Below are positions 46,413 to 57,996 of a stretch of 64,000 nt of DNA, in pieces. Under the pieces are notes generated by a model. The model saw nothing but the letters and a program-made list of their open reading frames with translations. It had not been told where the DNA came from and did not search any database. The stretch spans positions 84,316,271 to 84,380,270 of the forward strand of contig CM066737.1 in NCBI GenBank assembly GCA_033961575.1, in the 5' to 3' direction. The position numbers were made by a program, and so were the translations under genes. Every line of letters starts with the position of its first letter. Positions within the stretch are counted from its first letter, which is position 1. The stretch is from Aselliscus stoliczkanus. Taxonomy: Eukaryota; Chordata; Mammalia; Chiroptera; Hipposideridae.

Positions 46413-48007
46413 CTAAAAATTCACTTAAGTATGGCAGGATGACACAGCAAACAATAATTTCACTTAAAAAGGCACTGGACGTTCAATGGGGTATGGTTAC
46501 TAAAAGTTGACTGCTTATTAAAATGATGTTCATTTTAATAAAAAATGTACTTACATTTATTTATCACTGGAAATTGCCAGTTGTGTTACACATTTGAACT
46601 CAGGTTAATCTACACTAATATTTTATCCCTGATTTGCGCAATCAGAATTGCGTTTCATTATTGGTTATTGGTTGAAGAAAAGAATGCCGATAGGGTTTCA
46701 TTTACTTAAAGATTATATTCCCTACATTTTTTCTTTTCTTTTCTTTTTTTAAAAATATTATTTTATTTTTTTCCTACATTTTTCTAATGCTACTACATGA
46801 GTCACTAAAGCAAAATCTGTATCCAACTTAAAATAATGTTTTTGAGATAAATGGAAATGGTTTGTATCAGTCTGATTTCATGATTAACAGACAGTTCTTT
46901 AAAATAAAGAGTAACTGAATAGGCTTACAATGGGAAATTCCCTGCTTCCCATTTAAATTTACGTCATTTTTGAAATAAATTTAAGCAGTCTGTAATTAAT
47001 TTGGCATTTCTGTAATTATAAAACTGAAATTCAATTAAAGAGTAAAAAGAAATAACTAATAAATTAACATAAGTAAAAATTAAGTATCTCATTGTGCAAC
47101 CTAATAATAGTGTTATCTCCTTCTTATCTCACAGTTCACACTATAACTAGCCAGTAAATCAAAGGAACATAATTAGTGTGAACTAATTTCTTTGTAATTC
47201 CAAAGATCTTATAAAATACATTGGGTACATATAACACAGATAACCATTTTATAACTCCCATCTCCAGTTTTTAAGATATTGCCTTCCAATTCTTATAATG
47301 AACAAGTGTGTGGGATATTATTCTGATGATTTTATAATTCATTTAAAAAGTATTTATTTCCAGATCCTCTTCTACGTTTACTCTTAGAATGCTTGTTTGC
47401 AAATAACAGAACTCCAGTTTGAACGATCTTTTTGGAAGTCACTGAGGATGTCGTGAAGTAAAAGAAAGGATTAATTGAACATGACTGAGTCATGTATGTA
47501 AGTTGATGAATAGGCAGAGAAAGGAGGTCTGCAAAGAGAGGAGAAAAACAGGCATACACAGAAAAGCAGAGAAACAAAATACTCCACGGTATTTATTGCA
47601 GCTTCAGCAAATGAAGAGATGCAGACTTTCTGTGTTCTGACTATCAAAGATGTGGGGGAGGGGGAAGACTCACAAGCCCAACCAATCTCCATTAGATGAC
47701 CACTCTGAGCAGGGGGAGAACATATGATTGAACTATTATAAGAATTACATGGCTAATGGAATGGGTGGAAGTTGGCAAGATGAGCAGGGCGGACTATCTC
47801 ACAGACATTCACCTTGCTGGCAAAGTAGATGGTAATCGTACAGAAGCAACAAGTGATCCCACTTGGCTGAGTAACAGGTTAATGACCTAGGGAAACAATA
47901 GGCTGGAATGATAATAGGGGACAAATGGTGAAAGCTAATTCTGGATTCTTTTATAGAAACTGTATCACATGAAAAGACATTTTCATAGATTAACAAAATC
48001 ATATACA
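46413..48007. other. CFAP47 intron, no feature recognised
   Basis: AT-rich intron sequence without supported genes. Confidence 0.4.
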
Positions 48008-48163
48008 GGGCCGGCCGAGTGGCTCAGTTGGTTCAGAGCTCGCTCAAGAGTGTAAGCTGAGCTCTGAGCAATGGCAGTTCGGTGCCAGCTCGAGCTGAGT
48101 TGCCGTTGAGCTGCCAACAGGTGGCAGGATGGCTCAACTAAAAAAATAAAAAATAAAAATAAA
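48008..48163 (+). mobile_element. SINE-A
   Basis: Head GGGCCGGCCGAGTGGCTCAG, (AAAAT)n tail; flanks AATC(A/C)TATAC. Confidence 0.92.
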
Positions 48164-48220
48164 TCCTATACCAGTGATTTCATATGAAATAGACATTTCT
48201 TCGGGTCAAAAGTGGATGAA

Positions 48221-48687
48221 GAGTGGGCAAAGTGGTGTATTGGTTAAGAGTTGGCTTGGGAACACAAGTTCTGAGCAGCAGGGTCCCGGTTCGGATCCCA
48301 CATGGGCCAGTGACACTGCGCCCTCTACAGCTAAGATGGTGAACAACAGCTCCACCTGGAGCTGGGCTGTGTGAGCCCCAGCGACTGTGTTGGCTGCAGC
48401 CCCTGCTGCAGTGGGCTGCCATGAGCTACTGTGAGTGAGTAGCTGGCAGACAGCGGGAGTGGCCGACAGCCACCATGAGCCACTGTGAGTGTCCGTCTAA
48501 TGTCTGGCGAGCAACTGCCTCACTCAGGAAGAGCACAACGATGATACCAACATGGGCCAGTGAAGCAACGTCCTCCACAACTACACTGAAGAACAAAAGG
48601 TCAGCAACTTTTCTGTTCCCCTTCCTTGATTCCCCAATACTGTTTCCTTCCCCCAATTCCCCAATAAAATCTTTGGGGAAAAAAAGT
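48221..48687 (+). mobile_element. SINE-C, full length
   Basis: Head GAGTGGGCAAAGTGGTGTAT, a variant with GAGCAGCAGGGTCCCGGTTC in the tRNA part, C extension and the end CCCCAATAAAATCTTTGGGG. Flanks AAAAGT(G/A)(G)ATGAA. Confidence 0.9.
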
Positions 48688-49089
48688 ATGAATACTGGTA
48701 ATTTTGTATGTTACAAGGTAGTATCTCATTCAGAAAGCAGAGAGTAAACATTATTATAACACTACTACTGCAAAAAAAAAAAGAGCAACAGGATAAAACA
48801 GGGTAGGAAGTAAAATAGAATAGAGCACAATAAGAAAGGGATAGTAGAAACAACCCTTGCTTATTGATTGGCCAATTTGTACCAGGCATCAGACTTTATG
48901 TTAGTGAACCTCTTAGAAAGCTTTGCCTTCATATATATTTTTTTATTCCTACAGAGCTTTAAAAGGAAAAGCAATTAGGTTTAGCCTGATCATAATATGA
49001 ATAGTTCAGAACCTACTATTTCACATCTAGGTTTTAAATCTAAAGTTACTTCAAAATAAAAAATTTAAAAACATTTTAAAAAATAGTCA

Positions 49090-49300
49090 AGCCTGGATTC
49101 ATGCTTTCCACTGCCATGTTGTACAGCCCTAGATAAATTAAACTTCTTTTACTTTGATTTCCTCATTTGCATAATGAAAATATAGCATGCTCCCTCCTTC
49201 ACAGGATTTACTTTGCTGATAAATCCTGGAATAACACAATGAATACAAAACATAAAATACTTAGGAAAGTTCATGGAAGATAGTAATTGCTCAATAAATA
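49090..49300 (+). repeat. MIR-like ancient SINE
   Basis: CCTCATTTGCATAATGAAAA and GTAATTGCTCAATAAATAA match the MIR 3' half in forward orientation. Confidence 0.6.
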
Positions 49301-50116
49301 AACTGGCATGGACATGAAGAAAGTTCCAATCTGGGTGTGGGGCATGATAAAAGGCATAGACATAGAGAGTGATAATACTGTATATCAGATAGGTGGCAGA
49401 GGCAACTGGAGAAAGAGATGGTACTCAGTCTATGGCAACAGGGGCTGTGACGAGAACCAGCTGGTTAAATTTGGATCTTCCCCTCAGTAGGGGATTTGAC
49501 AAGTTGACCAGAAACTGACTGGAATTCTATCTTAAAGAACAGGGACACCAGTCTGATGGGAGGAGAAAATGGCAGGGGAAGGTGTAAATTTCCAGGCCTT
49601 GAACAATATTTGATGTATAAATAGGTTCTCATTAAGTATTTTTGGATGGACTGATTATAGATTTTATCAGTCTACAGTAAATAAAGTATGGCAGAAACTG
49701 CTAATTGTCTCCCCAATATTTATTTTCTCCTTTCTCCTCTGTCAGTAATACAAAAGCCCCAGATTTTATCTGGGCTTGTCAAGAGACATCTGCCAGCCTC
49801 AACCGGAGCTAGCTGTGTCCATATGACTGACTTCTGACCAATGGGATGCAAGTCGAAATGATGTGTGTTATCTTCCAGTCATGGCCTTAAAGGGAACCAG
49901 CTTGCTCTCCACTGCAGATACAACTGTACAACTGACCATGCAGATGAGGACAATGTAGTGGGGGATGAAGCAACAAGAGGAAAGGAACCTGGGTCCCTGG
50001 ATGATCTCAAGCATCACAGGCACTACACTCCCTCGATTGCCTGTAAGTCCCAGCTTTCACGTGAAAGCAAAATAAGCCTGATTTGTTTGCCACTCACCAT
50101 CTGTGTGAGACTTAAT
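49301..50116. other. CFAP47 intron, possible unassigned old repeat
   Basis: 49690-50110 (AAAGGAACCTGGGTCCCTGG and nearby) recalls dispersed mammalian repeats, but I cannot name the family. No exon seen. Confidence 0.35.
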
Positions 50117-50268
50117 TTTTTTTTTTTTTAGCTGAGCCATCCTGCCACCTGTTGGCAGCTTAGTGGCAGCACAGCTCAGGCCGGGCATTGAACTGCTGTT
50201 TGCTCAGAGCTCAGCTCACACTCTTGAGCAAGCTCTTAACCAACTGAGCCACCCACTCGGCCAGCCCC
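50117..50268 (-). mobile_element. SINE-A
   Basis: T-run, AGCTGAGCCATCCTGCCACC, reversed head CCACTCGGCCAGCCCC; flanks GTG(T)GAGA-TT. Confidence 0.9.
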
Positions 50269-50423
50269 TGAGTGAGATTTCTTGAATTGCTTAATATGAG
50301 CATTGATTATTCAATAGAAATTGCCATTTTTATAAAAAATTAACTATTTTACTATTTCTTATATACTCTCTCTATACTCTTACATACTGTCTGTCTCTCT
50401 CTTCAGTTATATACTTTATATAC

Positions 50424-50854
50424 ACTTTTTTTTTAAGGATTTCATTAGGGAATTGGGGAAGGGGAACAGACAAGTTGCTGTCCTTTTGCTCTTCAGTCTA
50501 GTTGTGGAGGACATTGCTTCACTGGCCCATGTTGGTATCGTCATTGCTCTCTTCACGGGTGAGGCAGATCAGTTGTTGGCCTCTGGACGGCTGCTCATGG
50601 CGGCTCTTGGCAGCTCACACCAGCTGCCGGCTGCTTACCCTGGCTGCCGGCCACTCACTGTAGCCTATGGCAGCCCACTGCAGCAGGGGCTGCAGCCTAC
50701 GCGGTTGCCTAGCTCCAAGTGAAGCTGTTATTCACCATCTTAGCTGTAGAGGGCAGTGTCACTGGCCCTCATATGTGGGATCCAAACCAGGGCCCTGCTG
50801 CTCAGAGCCGGCATCCCAAGTCAGTTCTTAACCAATGTGCCACTCGGCCGGCCC
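50424..50854 (-). mobile_element. SINE-C, near full length
   Basis: Reversed 3' end AAGGATTTCATTAGGGAATT, GC-rich body, reversed head GCCACTCGGCCGGCCCT. Flanks TATATAC(A)CTTTT. Confidence 0.9.
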
Positions 50855-51418
50855 TATATATACTTTTATCACTGAAATAATTAGCCCAGATACAGAGATA
50901 ATAATATTGGAACCAAAGTAAAAAATCAACTATAACTACGAATGAGAAAACTTGGGAAGATATTTTGTTTCTGCAAAGAATTTCATATTTGATTTTGTAG
51001 TTAATTTGCTTTTCAAATAATATATAAACATAGATGTCTCCCTTGATTTTAATAAAATACTGCTATAGGAATTTCCCTTTCAATGTGAAATAGAAGCATT
51101 CTGCTTTAGTCCATTTGGGAGATAGTTGAAAAATAACGTTTGCATCATTGTGATTTAATTTTCCCAGACCATCATATCAGCATTTTGAAAAGTCTTGTTG
51201 AAGACTCTAAATGACAGAGGGATTATTACACAAGTTTATTTGGGTATTTTATCTATTTTATGTTAATTTTCTATTTCTTCAAATAAGAAACATTTTATTC
51301 AAGGTTGTGCTTCTAAATTTAAAGCTGCAACACGTGGCTTCAATCATATTCCTTAAATTAGAGAGAGTAAAGGAAAAAATTAAAGTTGAAGGGAAGTGGA
51401 AATTACAGTTGCTACAGT

Positions 51419-51533
51419 TTTTTTTTGTTTGTTTGTTTTTGAGGGCAGTGTCACTGGCCCTCATATGTGGGACTGAACTGAGGCTGCTGGCTTCCCAAGC
51501 CAGCGCTTAACCACCGCGCCACTCGGCCGACCC
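51419..51533 (-). mobile_element. SINE-B
   Basis: TGAGGGCAGTGTCACTGGCC after a T-rich tail, reversed head GCCACTCGGCCGACCCT. Duplication GCTACAGTTTTTTTT. Confidence 0.94.
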
Positions 51534-51689
51534 TGCTACAGTTTTTTTTTAATCTTTTCACTAATGATAGAATCGAAATCTGTTCTTATGAATTCATTAA
51601 TAACCATAATTATTGTCATTTTGGAGATAACTACCGTGAAGAGAACAAACATAACTGAACATTCTTCAAGCACTATTTTAATGATATAT

Positions 51690-52145
51690 TGTAAGTGGAA
51701 ATAGTTGATGTGTCTTTCGATAGATGACTGGATAAAGAAGATGTGGTACATAGACATAAGGGAATACTACTCGGCCATAAGAAAAGATGAAATACTGCCA
51801 GTTGCGACATGGATGGATCTTGAGATTATTATGCTAAGCGAAATAAGCCACACAGAAAAAGTTCAAAACCATATGACTTCACTGCTATGTGGGATATAAA
51901 ACTGAAAGCAACAAAGGAACAAGACAAAGAAACAAAAACTCATAGACACAGACAATAGTTTAATGGTACCAGAGGGTAAGGGTGGGGGGTGGTAGATGAG
52001 GGTAAAGGGATCAAATGTATGGCGATGGAAGGAGAACTGACTCTGGGTGGTGAACACACAATGTGATATATAGATGACGTATTACAGAATTGTACACCTG
52101 CAACCTATGTAATTTTACTAACCCCAATAAATTTAAAAAATAATA
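51690..52145 (+). mobile_element. L1 3' end, 5'-truncated
   Basis: The frame reads DDWIKKMWYIDIREYYSAIR and continues KDEILPVATWMDLEIIMLSE; the 3' UTR ends CCCCAATAAATTTAAAAAAT. Same subfamily as 45545-46412. Confidence 0.85.
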
Positions 52146-52231
52146 ATAAATGGGCATGGATTATCTGTAACTGAGTAATTCACCTTGCAAATTCAACCTG
52201 CAAATTATGGAAACTGAGGTTTTATTTAGCA

Positions 52232-52340
52232 TCATTTTTTTTTTTTGAGGGCAGTGTCACTGGCCCTCATATGTGGGACCGAACTGGGGCCGCTGGCTTC
52301 CCAAGCCAGCACTTAACCACCGCGCCACTCGGCCAGCCCT
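52232..52340 (-). mobile_element. SINE-B next to a CFAP47 donor site
   Basis: T-run, TGAGGGCAGTGTCACTGGCC, reversed head GCCACTCGGCCAGCCCT. Duplication TAGCATCATTTT. It ends 35 bp from the exon at 52376-52528 and is in the same orientation as the gene. Confidence 0.94.
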
Positions 52341-52375
52341 AGCATCATTTTCGTATCCATAACTGCGATTCTTAC

Positions 52376-52528
52376 CATTCATATCTTCATAAGATGTATA
52401 TGAAGTTCTTCTCGGAAACACTAGAAAACTTGATACATTTAAGATAGGATTGTCTTGAGAAAATTCACCAGTCATATTAATTTTCAGTTCCTTTTCTACC
52501 GCCTTCTTGGACTGACATTTTATGACAT
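52376..52528 (-). CDS. CFAP47: CFAP47 exon, fifth from the 3' end (153 nt)
   Basis: The acceptor is TTTCTGTTCTGTAG| and the donor is ATG|GTAAGA. The reading is DVIKCQSKKAVEKELKINMT, then GEFSQDNPILNVSSFLVFPR and RTSYTSYEDMN. The segment is rich in charged and Ser/Tyr residues and probably forms the linker between two ASH-like domains. It leaves one base (G), which joins TT of the next exon as Val. A SINE-B copy in the same orientation as the gene ends 35 bp past the donor, so this 5' splice site has very little unique flanking sequence. No stop or frameshift is present within the exon. Confidence 0.82.
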
Positions 52529-52667
52529 CTACAGAACAGAAATATTTCCAGTTACTTCAACTATTAGGTTATAGGATCAATCTTGCAATAGAAAAAAATA
52601 AATGATGTCATGAAAAATAAAAGTTCCTTTGGCATACTTTGACTTGGCGTTGCATCTGGCATTCACA

Positions 52668-52704
52668 CAGACACACGCACACACACACTCTCACTCACTC
52701 ATGC
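52668..52704 (+). repeat. (CA)n/(CT)n-rich microsatellite
   Basis: Interrupted ACAC repeat followed by TCACTC units. Confidence 0.8.
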
Positions 52705-53631
52705 AATATCTATATACAGTGACATTTTGGAATAAAATATAAATATTAAATAATATGCAAAAATAGCATGATGAGATAATCTAGTAGAAAATTATACTAG
52801 GATGTAGAAATTTGATTCAGAAACTGACCTAGTCATATTAATAATTCAACTGGTGGTCGTGAAAATGTGAATTTTTTAGCTATCTGTATGTTCACCGGGG
52901 TAAATATCAAACTCTACTTATATAATTATACTATAGCAAATGCCTTCAAATAATTAAAAAAATAAGTTCTGCAACATTTATTTTGTAATAGCAGTTTAAA
53001 AATATTTCCATTATATTATTTATTTACATGCATTTGAAAATTCATATTTAAAATATTTACATATTTTTATTTTCATTTGTTAATTGCTTTCAAATGTACA
53101 AAATATACTATTAAACAGTTAAAAATAAATTGCAATAAAATAATATTAAAATGTGACATTAAAGTACAGCATAAAAAGGTTATAGATTTATTTATATATA
53201 TAAAATTCCAATATTTTCTTACATCAAGTGCAGAAGTTGTCAGTTATCTTGTACAAAATCAAGATATTGCTCCTATATAACTACTAAAAATATATAAAGG
53301 AATATTAATGTATTTCTTTGGTATTAGCTTTATATAACATTATGAGGCATGTACACTAGAGTCCACATGAATAAGAACATTATTTCTCCAAAATATATTA
53401 AATGTTATATTTTTATCATTTTAGGTACACATAGGACATCAATTGAATGTAGGGATTAAAAAGGAACCATATTAAAAAAGCTTTTGAAATGTATTATGCT
53501 GTGCATTTGTGGCATCAATAATAATATATTCACCTAAACCACAAAACTGGATAACGTCCTGAGATTTATGTGTTTTCACAAGATGTACCACATTTATAGT
53601 ACAAAAATATTTAAAATAAATTTACTTTTTA
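52705..53631. other. CFAP47 intron, no feature recognised
   Basis: Very AT-rich intron sequence. Confidence 0.45.
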
Positions 53632-53747
53632 AAAATTTTTTTTATTTTTTTAGCTGAGCCATCCTGCCACCTGTTGGTAGCTCAGCTCAGGCTGGGCATT
53701 GAACTTCTATTGCTCAGAGCTCAGCTCACACTCTTGAGCGAGCTCTT
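53632..53747 (-). mobile_element. SINE-A, 5'-truncated
   Basis: T-run, AGCTGAGCCATCCTGCCACC, and stops in the tRNA anticodon-arm region (CTCTTGAGCGAGCTCTT); the GGCCGG head is missing. Confidence 0.85.
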
Positions 53748-54984
53748 TCAGGTGCTACTTTTAAATTATAAAATTTACAGGTTGATATTCAACATTTTGG
53801 ATTTAGAATGCATATGTGAAATGTACAAAAAGGGTACAAAGTTAGATGTAAGCTAAGATGGTGAAATGGTTGAGGAAAATGTACAAGCTTTTCTGGTTAT
53901 ACTTCGCTTCAGTCTTAAAGCATGAATTTGGAAATTAGTGTGATGGAAGTTATAACTGTATCATATAACTGGTTTTGTCCTACAAGTCCTCAGGAAATTT
54001 GTGCCTTGACAACGTTAGGATCATGAAATCATGGTGGATTCACATTCCATTGTATTTCCACTGTCACAGGTAGTGGAGCCCTTTTCCGGTTATCTCCCCC
54101 AGTGGACAGGAGTAGGTAAGAATTCGCAGAGAAAAAAGTTGTCTCACAAAGCAACAAAAGGGCCCTGGGATTGAGAGTAGTTTGGGTGATAGATACATAA
54201 AAAGAAAGGAAACAAACATTGATGGTGACACGACTGAACTGGGAAGGTAATAGGTTATTTCTAATGTGATTTTAAGAATGAAGAATGGGCTGTACAGAAG
54301 ATAAATAATATGTATTTATAAAATTATACCTATTTGTTTCTCATGGATGTTTGTAGATAAAAATAACTACTAGAAGAGGTTTGAGACTTTCAGAAAAATG
54401 ATTTAATAACTAGCACAGTGTCTGTTTCAGGGCACTGATGTTACTACTAGGTTTGGCTAATGTAACATAGGCTATTTACAGAACTTACATTTCATTTAAA
54501 AATCAAATAATCAAGAGATAGGAGGTGATGGAAAGTGCCTTTATATTTCTGGACAATGTTTAATTTTCTTTGAAGAAAACTATGCAAAAAATTACCTTTT
54601 ATGTTCTTTCTTATAGGCTTTGTTTTGGAATGAAAAAAAATCTGCTTTAAATCTTTAATCTGGGACAAACAAAACTGTCAGGAACAATATTGCTGTTAGA
54701 ATTCCAACAAAGTAATGTCGTGGCTTTATTACACCACATTGATCGGATGATGGTACTACAAATTTTAAACTGTTCAGCCCTATAGAAAGTATACAAACAA
54801 CTATCTTCTAGAAAGAAGTAAACATTTTACATGTTTGTGAAACACTCTGAAGATAATTTAGTATATTTGAAATATTTATGTGTTTATCATTTTTGAACTC
54901 AAAAGCAAAGAGTAAAACAAATGACATGTATTGTCAAAGGTCCTGCGAGATACGTGGATTTTTATTCCAGTTAAAATGAAACTA
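53748..54984. other. CFAP47 intron, no feature recognised
   Basis: No exon or named repeat could be supported. Confidence 0.45.
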
Positions 54985-55062
54985 GTGGGTTGTCGGAAAA
55001 GTCATAATGCATTTTTGCAATGAAAAACAGAAAAAATAAGTCATGACTCTTCTGACAACCCA
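54985..55062. mobile_element. Small mariner-type MITE (78 bp)
   Basis: Inverted termini GTGGGTTGTCGGAAAAGTCA and the complement of TGACTCTTCTGACAACCCA flank a short A-rich centre; TA on both sides. Similar in plan, but not in sequence, to the primate MADE1 type. Confidence 0.82.
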
Positions 55063-56073
55063 TATATAAGGAAATATGTAATATTGGCTTTCATTTAACC
55101 AGTGTATTTGGGGAAATGGTGTTATTTACAAGCAAAACTTATTATTTTCTCTTTCTAAGCATGGTGATATAATTTATGTCAGTAGAGGACTAGCTCTTTT
55201 TCACAAGCAAATATTGGTACTGGCGGGAAAAGGAAAATTCAGAATTTCAAGTCTTTTTCCAGCTCATCTGTGTTGCTCAAGGGGGAGATCCAACATAGGT
55301 ATTCCTTTGCTGTGCAGAGAAATTCAGTGTTTCTTAGTTATGAAAAACTATGCCTAGGGCCCAGGAAGAGGTTGGGATGCTAAATTTCACTTTATGGCTA
55401 CCTAAAAAGCATTGATTTCTTAGAGCAATCCTCAGAAGAAAATGGGAAAAGCAAGGAATGTGGAAGAAGTGAGAAGATTATCGAGGAAAGAGGGGAACAT
55501 AACAGAAACTTGAGAGAAGTCTGGAGCATGCAGAGGGGGAAAAAAGGGTTGTTGAGAAAAAGAAAGGCATTTTAAGAGTAGAGATTTTATGTTGTGTGTA
55601 TGGTGGCAAAGCGAATCTCCTTGAGAACTTTAGGACATCCCGACTCGTTTTTGGAGAACATCATAAAAGTCTGTGTCTGGGACAACCAAGAACAGAGGGC
55701 TCAATATCCCCATAGGATTGTTCTTAGATGATAATTAGAATTGCACAGAAGCTAGAGTATGGTGATTAAATGTGACCGACTGGTCAACCAAAGTATCTGG
55801 GACTCAAAACTAGGGCAGGGCTTTGAGTGCCTCACAGAATATGAGCTAAAGGGGCCAGAAGCTAACATTATTTCAAACTCAGCTGATTTCTAGATTGCAC
55901 AAACAGGAACAGCAATAGGAAATGGTGTGGTTTTGTGGAAAGATTAATGGACTAGGTTGGTTACTTCACAACTTACTTTTTTTGTATCTCAGTGTACAAA
56001 GAAAAGATGGGATTAGAAGGCCTGTAAGGTTACCTCCAAATCCTGGTGTTTTCTGACACTAAAATACACCTAC
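55063..56073. other. CFAP47 intron, no feature recognised
   Basis: Unique-looking intron sequence. Confidence 0.45.
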
Positions 56074-56168
56074 CTTGAGGGCATTCAGTATGTTTTGCCT
56101 TTGGGAGTCCAATAATAGGATATATCCACTGTATTGCTTGGATTTTTCCAGTGTCTACTCCCATCATT
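56074..56168 (-). CDS. CFAP47: CFAP47 exon, sixth from the 3' end (95 nt)
   Basis: This short exon has no long open frame of its own and was found from its splice signals and phase. The acceptor is TTCTAACTAG| and the donor is AAG|GTAGGT. The first base completes the Arg codon split with the upstream exon. It then reads MMGVDTGKIQAIQWIYPIIG and continues LPKAKHTECPQ. The sequence IQAIQWIYPIIGLP is typical of the strand-plus-G-x-P pattern that recurs in CFAP47/HYDIN-type ASH domains. One base (G) is left over and pairs with AT of the next exon to make Asp. The polypyrimidine tract is weaker than at the other acceptors. The phase fits on both sides make the call firm despite the small size. Confidence 0.8.
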
Positions 56169-57586
56169 CTAGTTAGAAATTAAATTAATAAGAGTGAGCA
56201 AAAACATAAACACTTTCAATATCAGCATAAAAAAACATATTCTTGATTAACCTAGTGGTATTTTAGCAAAGCTTGTGAATTTAAACTTAGGCAGAAAGAA
56301 ACAGTATAAAACATGAAACACTGTCAGCAAATGTTGATCTTATAAACAATTCAAAGCAAACCCTAGGAAATTATTACAAATAAAAATGTAACACAACCAT
56401 TGTGAGATATACGTTAAAATTGAAGAAATTTCCCCCCTACATTTAAAGTCTGGCATTGGTATTTACTGATGTGACTAAACTGTGATTAATCAGTAGTAAT
56501 ACAATTCTCCTGGGGTATATTCTACATGGGACACCAAAAAATCCAAAAAATGCCATTAAGTAGAGGACTTCAAAAAGTGATGAGGTATTTACTTTTGGGT
56601 ATACCAGTTAAAAGGAAGTACGCATTTGTTAAAATATTTTAAGTCCAGGAGGACAACAATGCAAGAAAATGGTTCTAATCGTTATTAGAAACAGGCTTTT
56701 CTTGTTAAGAATGAAACATAAGTCATGGCAGGAAGGTCCAGCTTCGTGGGCATATGACATGTGCAACAGCACAAAAATCCCACACTTAGAATTGCTCTGT
56801 GCTTGTTTAATGCACTACTGTAAGTATCGTGAAATTATTAATGATTGTTGAACAGGAGACCCTCATTTTCATTATACACTGGGACCCACAAATCATATGG
56901 ACAGTCTTGGCTGCAAGAGTGGTGAAAAGCATGGCAGAATGGGCCCACAGGAAAGAATTTTTTGAAAGGTGGAGAAGAATTATGAACACATAGGGCAAAC
57001 AGTTTCTTTTTAATTATGATTCTAGACCATTATTCAATTAAACTATAAAAGCAGAGAAAACATTTAAATTTTGCATCACTATTGGAGTTTACTTAAATTT
57101 CAAGTGAAGCAAAGAGGGTACAAGTAACCTTCATTCTGGTAATGACACAGTATCTCCTAATCATGGTAGTCTTTCATCAGATTGCCATAGCCTCCTAGCA
57201 CAGCGCCATCGCTTGGTGAATGCCAGCATCACGATTGTTATACTTTGCAGACAACCTGTTTTAGGTTGCTCTCTAAATATAGATTATTTATTGTCTTGGC
57301 AGTAACTATTTTCCCAGTCAAAAAGGAGTCCCTTTGCATGTCTCTGAGTCTGATTCATCGATATGATTAAGATTGGCTTGTTCATCATTCTGAACTTCAA
57401 ATCAGCAATGATATATACTATACCAATATAACAAATATATTTTCCTCCTCTAGACATATAAATTTCAACACATCAGAGAATATAAAATCATAAACTTTAC
57501 ATTGCATAACATGTAAAAGAAACTGATCACATCAGTGCCAGACAGAATTAAATCATTTTCCTTCAATATCCTTATTTGAATGTTAC
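56169..57586. other. CFAP47 intron, possible old unassigned repeat
   Basis: 56740-56905 (GGGCATATGACATGTGCAAC, GGGACCCACAAATCATATGG) recalls an old dispersed mammalian repeat, not named. Rest is unique-looking. Confidence 0.35.
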
Positions 57587-57746
57587 CTTTTCATTTCTGC
57601 ATTCAATTCATCAAAATTGTCAATAGGCCAACTTTCACCATTTGCCCTCATCATTTGAACAATGACCATTGTTTTCTGTAATCTCATAAATTTGGGCAGA
57701 AATAACACTGGGATATTCATAATCCCTTTAGGAGGCAATGGAATTT
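57587..57746 (-). CDS. CFAP47: CFAP47 exon, seventh from the 3' end (160 nt)
   Basis: This is the most upstream exon visible. The acceptor is preceded by a long pyrimidine run ending TTTTTACAG, and the donor is AAG|GTAACA. The reading opens EIPLPPKGIMNIPVLFLPK and ends NFDELNAEMK, with two bases (AG) passed to the next exon, where A completes an Arg codon. The run of hydrophobic and Pro residues followed by charged residues fits a beta-strand edge of an ASH/MSP-like domain. The exon starts with the last two bases of a split codon, so the preceding exon, outside the window, must end with one base. A 1.35-kb solo LTR begins 250 bp upstream in transcript sense. No frame damage is seen. Confidence 0.82.
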
Positions 57747-57996
57747 CTGTAAAAAGTGAATAAAAAGTAATTTTTAATGTGGTAAACATTTTCAGAATGT
57801 AATCTGAACAGCAGAGAGTAAACTCCTAGTTCTTTCCTGACAACCATTTTTAAAGATTACTTCTGAACCACATCAAAAAATTATGCTAAATTATAAGCAC
57901 GCTTTACTGGCTTCACTAATTTTCCTCAAATGTCATCAACCCTATGAAAAACATATTTTATCCTGAGAGAATAGTTTCTCCGGAAGAAGCTGGAAG

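Larger units (their letters stand above)
26396..57746 (-). other. CFAP47: CFAP47 gene, 3' portion (seven terminal exons and six introns)
   Basis: This is the span of the recognisable part of CFAP47 on the minus strand. Seven exons of 160, 95, 153, 172, 162, 169 and 210 nt are separated by introns of 1418, 3545, 7546, 4070, 10780 and 2871 bp. Every intron is GT-AG and the phases chain without conflict (2, 1, 1, 2, 2, 0 nt left over), giving about 372 residues and a stop. CFAP47 is a large axonemal protein built of repeated ASH/MSP-type beta-sandwich domains; in human it is X-linked, and loss causes abnormal sperm flagella. The identification rests on recalled family sequence, not on a search. 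The 5' part lies beyond 64000. An extra in-frame exon of a length divisible by three could have been missed. Confidence 0.85.

Noticed and set aside
29477..52528. HYDIN or another ASH-domain gene as the source of the minus-strand exons
   Set aside because: The ASH-like pattern is shared, but the terminal exon's sequence and tail and the short exon structure recall CFAP47 better. A protein search would settle it.
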